DNA of 64,000 nucleotides from UBA1227 sp045642705 (GTDB lineage Bacteria > Bacillota > Clostridia > Oscillospirales > Acutalibacteraceae): NCBI GenBank assembly GCA_045642705.1, contig JAZUJK010000002.1, positions 1 through 64,000 of the forward strand, read 5' to 3'. How positions within the stretch are numbered: position 1 is the stretch's first letter; each line of letters begins with the position of its first letter. Made by a program: the position numbers and the translations under genes. Under the pieces are notes generated by a model. That model did not search any database and was not told where the DNA came from. It was given only the letters and a program-made list of their open reading frames with translations. This document shows positions 59,268 through 64,000 of this stretch, one piece after another.

Positions 59268-59354
59268 GCAGAGGTATCGAAGTGGTCATAACGAGGCGGT
59301 CTTGAAAACCGTTTGGGGCAACCCGCGTGGGTTCGAATCCCACCCTCTGCGCCA
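59268..59354 (+). tRNA. tRNA-Ser (anticodon TGA)
   Basis: 87 nt including the encoded CCA. Acceptor stem GCAGAGG / CCTCTGC, anticodon loop CTTGAAA with anticodon TGA (codon TCA), long variable arm around TTTGGGGCAACCCGC, T arm GTGGG-TTCGAAT-CCCAC. Confidence 0.93.
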
Positions 59355-59357
59355 CAG

Positions 59358-59383
59358 AAGGACTCCAATAGGAGTCCTTTTTT
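59358..59383 (+). terminator. Terminator after tRNA-Ser
   Basis: 9-bp stem AAGGACTCC / GGAGTCCTT with loop AATA and a T-run, four nt after the tRNA. Confidence 0.85.
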
Positions 59384-59384
59384 A

Positions 59385-59412
59385 TTGCCAACCTCCAATA
59401 GTGAGCTATAAT
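59385..59412 (+). promoter_or_regulatory. Promoter of the zinc-ribbon gene
   Basis: TTGCCA (59385-59390), 16-nt spacer and perfect TATAAT (59407-59412), 28 nt before the start codon. Confidence 0.65.
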
Positions 59413-59439
59413 ATAAGTATCAAACAAGGAGGTGCTCAT

Positions 59440-59688
59440 ATGATAATGGAAGGATGTCAGGGAAAACCTGAGGTTAAAATCTACGAAAAGACATGCCCAA
59501 ATTGTGGTGCAGAAATTGAAATCTTCTCAATCGACACCGAAGCAGTATGTGAGAAATGTGGCACCAAAATTTACAACGATGCCCTTCATTGCGCAGAGTG
59601 GTGTAAATATGCCAAGGACTGTGTCGGTGAGGAACGATATGAACAACTGATGGAAATCGCAAGAAGGAAAAAAGAAGCAAAAGAATAA
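59440..59688 (+). CDS. Small zinc-ribbon protein
   Basis: Protein of 82 residues from the ATG at 59440 (MIMEGCQGKPEVKIYEKTCP), with AAGGAGGTG five nt before it. One zinc ribbon, CPNCGAEIEIFS and CEKCGTKIYND (residues 19-46), is followed by a second cysteine group, CAEWCKYAKDC, and a basic Lys/Arg tail. Four cysteines of the ribbon fit zinc; the last group (C-x3-C-x5-C) could bind a metal or cluster too. No family with known function recognised. It has its own promoter and terminator. Confidence 0.8.
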   Translation: MIMEGCQGKPEVKIYEKTCPNCGAEIEIFSIDTEAVCEKCGTKIYNDALHCAEWCKYAKDCVGEERYEQLMEIARRKKEAKE

Positions 59689-59692
59689 AACA

Positions 59693-59728
59693 AAACCCGT
59701 AGCTTTCCGCTACGGGTTTATTTTTTTA
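59693..59728 (+). terminator. Terminator after the zinc-ribbon gene
   Basis: 11-bp stem AAACCCGTAGC / GCTACGGGTTT with a 5-nt loop and T7 on the plus strand; it also faces the converging DUF2284 gene. Confidence 0.88.
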
Positions 59729-60253
59729 TTCGTTATACAGAAGGCAGGCGCTGTAGGTGATAGTTTTATCACCGTAGACATATTCTGCGCCAGCATCCTT
59801 GCAGACTTGGCTTACGAGAAGTCCGTAGCCCTCCATTGAGGAGACGGATTTCTCAGGCATTCTGCAAGGCTCAGGATAGGCGCATTTCTTGCAGCGTTTA
59901 CAGCCGCCTGCGCCAAGAAGCAGGAATTCTGCTCCGGATTCTAGAAGATTGTCATAGAGCTTATATATCAATTCGTTATGCTCTTCGCCAACATTTTTAT
60001 AAGCCATAACATCTATTACTGAGCGGAGCTTGCCAGTTGTCTGAAGCAAAATGCCTTTATTATATGAAGACATCTTAGCCTGACACTCATCTACTGTTCC
60101 GCAATTTGGTGGGCATGACCAATTCTTGCCATATGCACGGCACTTATCCTCCGCACACATATCACGTACCACTTGTCTTGCTTCCAGTATCTGAGGATCA
60201 AACTCAGTCACATGTGAAAAGCCTATTTTGTTTACTTCTTCTAAAAAGTCCAT
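59726..60253 (-). CDS. DUF2284 metal-binding protein
   Basis: Protein of 175 residues of the DUF2284 family, small cysteine-rich proteins thought to bind metal. Cysteines lie in CAEDKCRAYGKNWSCPPNCG (about 33-51) and in GCKRCKKCAYPEPCRMPEKS (about 118-137), and there is a late SACLLYNE. The gene starts one nt after the stop of the ABC ATPase gene, so it is probably co-transcribed with the amino acid transporter. Function unknown; corrinoid or metal sensing is a guess only. Confidence 0.85.
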   Translation of the reverse strand: MDFLEEVNKIGFSHVTEFDPQILEARQVVRDMCAEDKCRAYGKNWSCPPNCGTVDECQAKMSSYNKGILLQTTGKLRSVIDVMAYKNVGEEHNELIYKLYDNLLESGAEFLLLGAGGCKRCKKCAYPEPCRMPEKSVSSMEGYGLLVSQVCKDAGAEYVYGDKTITYSACLLYNE

Positions 60254-60254
60254 T

Positions 60255-61037
60255 TTAACCTTCTACCCTTGATAGGAACGCCTTTAGTCTGTCTGTCTGT
60301 GGATTGTTGATAAGGTCCTCTGCATTGCCCTGTTCAGCAATGATGCCCTTATCCATAAATATGATATTATCAGCAACATCGCGGGCAAATGCCATCTCGT
60401 GAGTTACGATTATCATTGTTGTTTTTTCCTCAGCAAGTTCACGAATAACCTTGAGAACCTCGCCTGTCAGCTCTGGATCGAGAGCTGATGTAGGTTCATC
60501 AAAGCAAAGAATATCAGGATTCATTGCAAGAGCGCGGGCAATTGCGACACGCTGTTGCTGTCCACCTGAGAGCTGATGAGGATAGTGATCTGCTCTATCT
60601 TCAAGGCCCATCTTGCCGAGAAGAACGCGAGCATTCTCTTCTATTTCTGCCTCTATTTGCTTCTTGTTTTCCTTATAATCAGGACGGTCTTTTGCAAGAA
60701 GCTGAGGTGCGAGCATCACATTCTCGAGAGCCGTATATTGTGGGAACAAATTGAAGTTCTGGAATACGAGTCCAAAGTGAAGTCTTTTACGACGAACATC
60801 TTTCTCCTGCTGTGTTGATGCATCTCCTGCATCGAAAATCAATTCATCCTTTACATATATCTTACCACCATTTGGCTTTTCAAGGAAATTAAGGCAACGA
60901 AGAAGTGTTGTTTTTCCTGAACCAGATGATCCGATTATTGCAAGGGACTGTCCCTCGAGGAGTTCAAAGCTTATATCGTTTAGAACCTGGGTCTCGCCAA
61001 AATGCTTTTCAATATTTTCTACTTTTAAAATAGCCAT
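60255..61037 (-). CDS. Polar amino acid ABC transporter ATPase (GlnQ type)
   Basis: ATP-binding subunit of 260 residues. Walker A GSSGSGKTT, Q-loop in GLVFQNFNLFPQ, signature LSGGQQQR, Walker B CFDEPTSALD, and H-loop VTHEM, with the polar-amino-acid type Walker B ending. An insertion of about 30 residues (TALENVMLAPQLLAKDRPDY to RVLLGKMG) is normal for this group. AGGAGG precedes the ATG. It follows the permease gene by 12 nt. Confidence 0.92.
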   Translation of the reverse strand: MAILKVENIEKHFGETQVLNDISFELLEGQSLAIIGSSGSGKTTLLRCLNFLEKPNGGKIYVKDELIFDAGDASTQQEKDVRRKRLHFGLVFQNFNLFPQYTALENVMLAPQLLAKDRPDYKENKKQIEAEIEENARVLLGKMGLEDRADHYPHQLSGGQQQRVAIARALAMNPDILCFDEPTSALDPELTGEVLKVIRELAEEKTTMIIVTHEMAFARDVADNIIFMDKGIIAEQGNAEDLINNPQTDRLKAFLSRVEG

Positions 61038-61049
61038 CTGCGATACCTC

Positions 61050-61736
61050 CTATCTAAAGTATTCAAGCTTCTTCTCGAGTTTTCCGAGGAGAACTGTCAA
61101 AATTCCAGTAAATACAAGATAGTAAATTGCCGTAAAGAAAAGTGGCCAGATTGCACCAGAGATACCATGTGATCCCTTGAGGAATGCCTGTCCTGCCCAG
61201 ATGATTTCCTGTAGAGCAATAATTCTTGCAAGAGATGTATCTTTAACAAGAGTAATTATTTCATTTGAAATTGGTGGTACGATTCTCTTAATCATTTGGA
61301 GAAGTTTTACCTTAAAGAATATCTGAGACTTGGTCATACCAAGTACGAGACCAGCTTCATCCTGTCCTTTTGGAATGCTCTGGATTCCTCCACGGTATAT
61401 CTCAGAGAAGTAGCAAGCATAGTTGATAATGAATGCTACTGATGCAGCCCAGAAACGGCCAGTTTCTCCACCGCCCCAAATCGGATTTCCAAGAACAAGT
61501 CCAGGGAAATAGAAAATGATAAGGAGCTGAATCATAAGTGGTGTACCACGTACAACCCACACAATAAATCTCGTTAGCAACTGAACTGGTTTAAACTTGG
61601 TCATTGAACCGAATGAAATGATAAGACCAAGTGGAAGCGCACCGACGAGTGTTACAAGAAACAAACGGAGTGTCTGTAAAAACCCAACGTTCAGTGATGA
61701 AAATACTATAGGAAATTGTTCAATTATTTGCGACAT
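61050..61736 (-). CDS. Polar amino acid ABC transporter permease
   Basis: Membrane subunit of 228 residues with five to six hydrophobic segments. The N-terminal amphipathic FSSLNVGFLQTLRLFLVTLV and the EAA-loop YRGGIQSIPKGQDEAGLVLG (near 115-135) mark the HisM/GlnP group. It is the only permease gene, so the transporter would use a homodimer. A hairpin lies between it and the binding-protein gene. Confidence 0.92.
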   Translation of the reverse strand: MSQIIEQFPIVFSSLNVGFLQTLRLFLVTLVGALPLGLIISFGSMTKFKPVQLLTRFIVWVVRGTPLMIQLLIIFYFPGLVLGNPIWGGGETGRFWAASVAFIINYACYFSEIYRGGIQSIPKGQDEAGLVLGMTKSQIFFKVKLLQMIKRIVPPISNEIITLVKDTSLARIIALQEIIWAGQAFLKGSHGISGAIWPLFFTAIYYLVFTGILTVLLGKLEKKLEYFR

Positions 61737-61757
61737 AAAATCCTACCTTTATGGCAA

Positions 61758-61785
61758 AGACAGAGAACGTTGCCGCTCTCTGTCT
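61758..61785 (-). other. Hairpin between binding-protein and permease genes
   Basis: 9-bp stem AGACAGAGA / TCTCTGTCT with a 10-nt loop and little T tract. Such hairpins often keep the binding-protein message more abundant than the downstream genes. Confidence 0.5.
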
Positions 61786-61812
61786 CTAGCAAACTATAAA
61801 ATATAAATCAAA

Positions 61813-62613
61813 TTACTTCTGCTCAATAAGTGCAGCGCTTACGCCATACTGCTCAGCGCACTTCTGGAGTGAACCGTCAGCATAAGAAGCCTTGAGGAAA
61901 TCGTTGAGCTTAGAAACGAGGTCAGAACCCTTTCTGAAACCAACGCCATACTTCTCAGAGTTAAGGCCGATTGTATATGTGAGATCAGCATAACCTGTGC
62001 CCTCGCCTACCATAGCAGCAGCCATGAGTGAGTCGATTACAGCAGCGTCAGCTGTGCCAGACTTAACTTCCATAAGAGCAGCAGCCTGGTTGTCTACTTC
62101 TGTAGCCTTGAAGCCATTAGCAACTGCGAGTTTGTAACCAGCTGAACCCTTCTCTGTTGCGAAAGCAAGGTCCTTGCAAGCCTCAACTGTCTGATACTTA
62201 TCAGCAACGTCAGCCTTAACAACTACTACCTGAGCGTTGTCACAATATGCATTAGAGCAATCCATAGCAGCTGTAACTTCGTCATCAAGTGTCATGCCGT
62301 TCCATACGCAGTCAATCTTCTTACCATTGAGTTCCAATGTCTTGTTGTCCCAGTCGATTTCAACGAACTCAACTTCAACACCGAGAGACTTAGCAAAAGC
62401 AGCAGCCATATCAGCATCGAAACCGATCCAGTTACCATTCTCATCCTGGTAATCCATTGGCTCGAAATCTGTAATACCAACAATAAGCTTGCCCTTCTCA
62501 GTTACATACTGAGAATCAGTCTGTGCTTCATCCTGTGCAGCTGGTGCCTTAGCACAAGCAGCAAATGCAAGAATCATTGCAAGTGCAAGTACAAGTGAAA
62601 TAATCTTTTTCAT
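61813..62613 (-). CDS. Polar amino acid ABC transporter binding lipoprotein
   Basis: Extracytoplasmic solute-binding protein of 266 residues from the ATG at 62613 (MKKIISLVLALAMILAFAAC). The signal peptide ends in a lipobox, LAFAAC, so the mature protein is a lipoprotein, followed by an Ala/Gln/Asp-rich linker. The SBP family 3 fold is seen in GKLIVGITDFEPMDYQDENG, NWIGFDADMAAAFAKSLGVE and DWDNKTLELNGKKIDCVWNG. The ligand is a polar amino acid, not further resolved. It is the first gene of the operon, and the promoter with two palindromes lies upstream. Confidence 0.93.
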   Translation of the reverse strand: MKKIISLVLALAMILAFAACAKAPAAQDEAQTDSQYVTEKGKLIVGITDFEPMDYQDENGNWIGFDADMAAAFAKSLGVEVEFVEIDWDNKTLELNGKKIDCVWNGMTLDDEVTAAMDCSNAYCDNAQVVVVKADVADKYQTVEACKDLAFATEKGSAGYKLAVANGFKATEVDNQAAALMEVKSGTADAAVIDSLMAAAMVGEGTGYADLTYTIGLNSEKYGVGFRKGSDLVSKLNDFLKASYADGSLQKCAEQYGVSAALIEQK

Positions 62614-62643
62614 AGTAATTACTCCCTTAATTAATTTACTTAT

Positions 62644-62684
62644 TAATACGTTCATTTTAACGTATTATCATATTAGCATGCTAA
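62644..62684 (-). promoter_or_regulatory. Operator-like palindromes of the amino acid ABC operon
   Basis: Two perfect inverted repeats: TAATACGTT / AACGTATTA (62644-62667, 6-nt gap) over the expected transcription start, and TTAGCATGCTAA (62673-62684) that overlaps the -10 box and spacer. Confidence 0.5.
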
Positions 62685-62698
62685 AGTGCCATTGTCAA
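62670..62698 (-). promoter_or_regulatory. Promoter of the amino acid ABC operon
   Basis: Minus strand perfect TTGACA (62693-62698), 17-nt spacer and TAATAT (62670-62675). Confidence 0.7.
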
Positions 62699-62700
62699 TA

Positions 62701-62726
62701 AAAAGGCTCCCTGTGATAGGGAGCCT
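62701..62726 (-). terminator. Terminator after mgtE
   Basis: 9-bp perfect stem AGGCTCCCT / AGGGAGCCT with a 5-nt loop followed on the minus strand by TTTTATTG. Confidence 0.85.
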
Positions 62727-62730
62727 GATT

Positions 62731-64000
62731 TTACCTTATAAGGAATGCTTTCGCGAGTGCGAAATATGCGAGTAGACTAAGTGAATCAACAAGTGTTGAA
62801 ATAACTGGTCCCGCAATTACTGCTGGGTCAATTTTCAATACCTTGGCAAGAAGTGGCAACATACAGCCTATCATCTTGGCCATAATTACTGCAATAAACA
62901 TCGCAACTGATACAACGATATATACCTGCATTGAACCAGCAGCACCAATTGCAAGCATACGTGCGAAGTTTGCAAGTCCTAAAATAATACCGCAAAGAAG
63001 TGCAACACGGATTTCCTTAAATAGAACTTTGAGCCAATCTTTCAGTTCAATCTCTCCGAGTGCAAGTGCACGAATTGCTAGGGTTGAGCTCTGGTTTCCG
63101 GCATTACCGCCTGTACCAGTAATGATTGGAATAGCAGCAGTAAGACCAGTGATAACAGCAAGCATATCCTCAAAACTCTGGATAATTGAACCTGTGAGTG
63201 TTGCAGAAATCATGAGAACAAGGAGCCAACCAATTCTGTTCTTAACAAGTGTAAAAACAGGAGTTTTTAGATACTCATCTTCCGATGGAAGAAGGGCAGC
63301 CATCTTTTCGAAGTCTTCCTCTGTCTCCTCTTCGATGATATCGAGGATGTCATCGATAGTGACAATTCCGACAAGTCTATTCTCATTATCTGTTACTGGA
63401 ACAGCGAGCAAGTCATAGTGCTTAACCAGTTCTGCAACATGCTCCTGGTCATCTGTTGTTTTACAATAGATAAGTTGCTTATCATCATCCATGATATCGC
63501 GAAGCAATGCATTCTCATCATTAAATACGAGATCTGCGAGGTCGATTGTACCCTTCAGATGACGGCTATTATCTATGCAATAACAGGTATAAATTGTTTC
63601 CTTATCAATACCTGTTTTACGGATTTTATCAATGGCCTGACGAACAGTACATCTGTCGTGCAACTCGACCATCTCATTGGTCATGATGCTGCCGGCAGAA
63701 TCCTCAGGATAATTGAGATATGTATTGATAAGTTTGCGGGTCTTAGGATTGGTATTCTTCAAAATACGAGTAACCAAATTTGCCGGTACTTCCTCAACCA
63801 TATCTACGACGTCATCCAGAAACAGGTCATCAACAAGCTTTTGAATCTCTTTATCTGTGATGCTAGCGATGATATCGCCCTGGTCCTCAGACTCAAGATA
63901 TGCGAAAACATCGGCAGATAAGTCCTTAGGCAAGATTCGGAATATACGAATCATGACATCTCTGTCGAGCTCGCCCAAGAATTCTGCGATATCAACTTCA
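62731..64000 (-). CDS. mgtE: Magnesium transporter MgtE, N-terminal part beyond the window
   Basis: Mg2+-gated magnesium channel. The frame stays open to the right window edge, so the true start is not seen; at least 422 residues are inside. Domains in order: N-domain (HEAT-like, DRDVMIRIFRILPKDLSADV onward), the CBS pair (MTNEMVELHDRCTVRQAIDK and LLAVPVTDNENRLVGIVTID), the plug helix, and five transmembrane helices with the ion pore signature GTGGNAGNQSSTLAIRALAL. It ends before a strong terminator. No M-box riboswitch could be checked because the upstream region is outside. Confidence 0.95.
   Translation of the reverse strand, partial: EVDIAEFLGELDRDVMIRIFRILPKDLSADVFAYLESEDQGDIIASITDKEIQKLVDDLFLDDVVDMVEEVPANLVTRILKNTNPKTRKLINTYLNYPEDSAGSIMTNEMVELHDRCTVRQAIDKIRKTGIDKETIYTCYCIDNSRHLKGTIDLADLVFNDENALLRDIMDDDKQLIYCKTTDDQEHVAELVKHYDLLAVPVTDNENRLVGIVTIDDILDIIEEETEEDFEKMAALLPSEDEYLKTPVFTLVKNRIGWLLVLMISATLTGSIIQSFEDMLAVITGLTAAIPIITGTGGNAGNQSSTLAIRALALGEIELKDWLKVLFKEIRVALLCGIILGLANFARMLAIGAAGSMQVYIVVSVAMFIAVIMAKMIGCMLPLLAKVLKIDPAVIAGPVISTLVDSLSLLAYFALAKAFLIR

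Noticed and set aside
1..64000. CRISPR arrays, insertion sequences, prophage, integrons or attachment sites
   Set aside because: No repeated spaced units, no transposase or integrase frames, and the gene order is continuous housekeeping.

Overview
The window comes from a low-to-mid GC Gram-positive bacterium, most likely a gut-type member of the Clostridia (Lachnospiraceae or Ruminococcaceae-like). The reasons are the order rpoB-rpoC-rpsL-rpsG-fusA, the block rimP-nusA-ylxR-ylxQ-infB-rbfA-DHH-truB-ribF-rpsO-pnp, strong AGGAGG-type ribosome binding sites, many GTG and TTG starts, LolD-type and GlnQ-type ABC ATPases, a lipoprotein with a lipobox, GH25 lysozymes, a sortase and a glycine riboswitch. 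No mobile element, CRISPR array, prophage or rRNA gene was seen. Almost all genes are on the minus strand, including the ribosomal and RNA polymerase genes, so replication probably enters from the high-coordinate side (inference).

Layout, left to right. 1-10.1 kb: the str/rpoBC block read right to left (rpoB, rpoC, rpsL, rpsG, fusA cut by the window edge), with a near-consensus promoter before rpoB. 10.3-15.7 kb: ndk (plus strand), then a macro-domain / metallophosphoesterase / DUF1648 / der / DUF512 radical-SAM run, then yceD-rpmF. 15.8-20 kb: a small P-loop protein, pgi, recA-recX with a candidate SOS operator, tRNA-Gln and rpmB. 20-25.2 kb: a divergent pair (glycerophosphodiesterase and GH13 glucosidase), a Mur ligase, a solitary LolD-like ATPase and rpsT. 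25.2-29.5 kb: a six-gene run for the late steps of cobalamin assembly (phosphatase, short CobU-like protein, CobS, CobU, CobT, TIM-barrel protein). 29.5-33.6 kb: two paralogous secreted GH25 lysozymes facing a sortase. 33.6-41.8 kb: a sugar nucleotidyltransferase, a Na+/amino acid symporter under a single-aptamer glycine riboswitch, trmB, unknown proteins and the radical-SAM / DUF2344 pair. 41.8-52.3 kb: the RNA-processing and translation-initiation superoperon (pnp back to rimP). 52.3-58.2 kb: accessory genes, namely a tocopherol-cyclase-like protein, a membrane-anchored lipase, a sirtuin and three polytopic membrane proteins including a PrsW-type protease. 58.2-64 kb: an SPFH protein, tRNA-Ser, a small zinc-ribbon protein, a DUF2284 protein, a polar amino acid ABC transporter and the start-truncated mgtE.

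Most of the window is core housekeeping. The less ordinary parts are the cobalamin run with two CobU-type proteins and a TIM-barrel companion, the lysozyme/sortase module, the tocopherol-cyclase-like gene, the membrane-protein trio, several structured mRNA leaders (glycine riboswitch, pnp, rpsO), and a trmB with an altered signature motif. I did not find one clearly new multi-gene system. The candidates are listed with tests.
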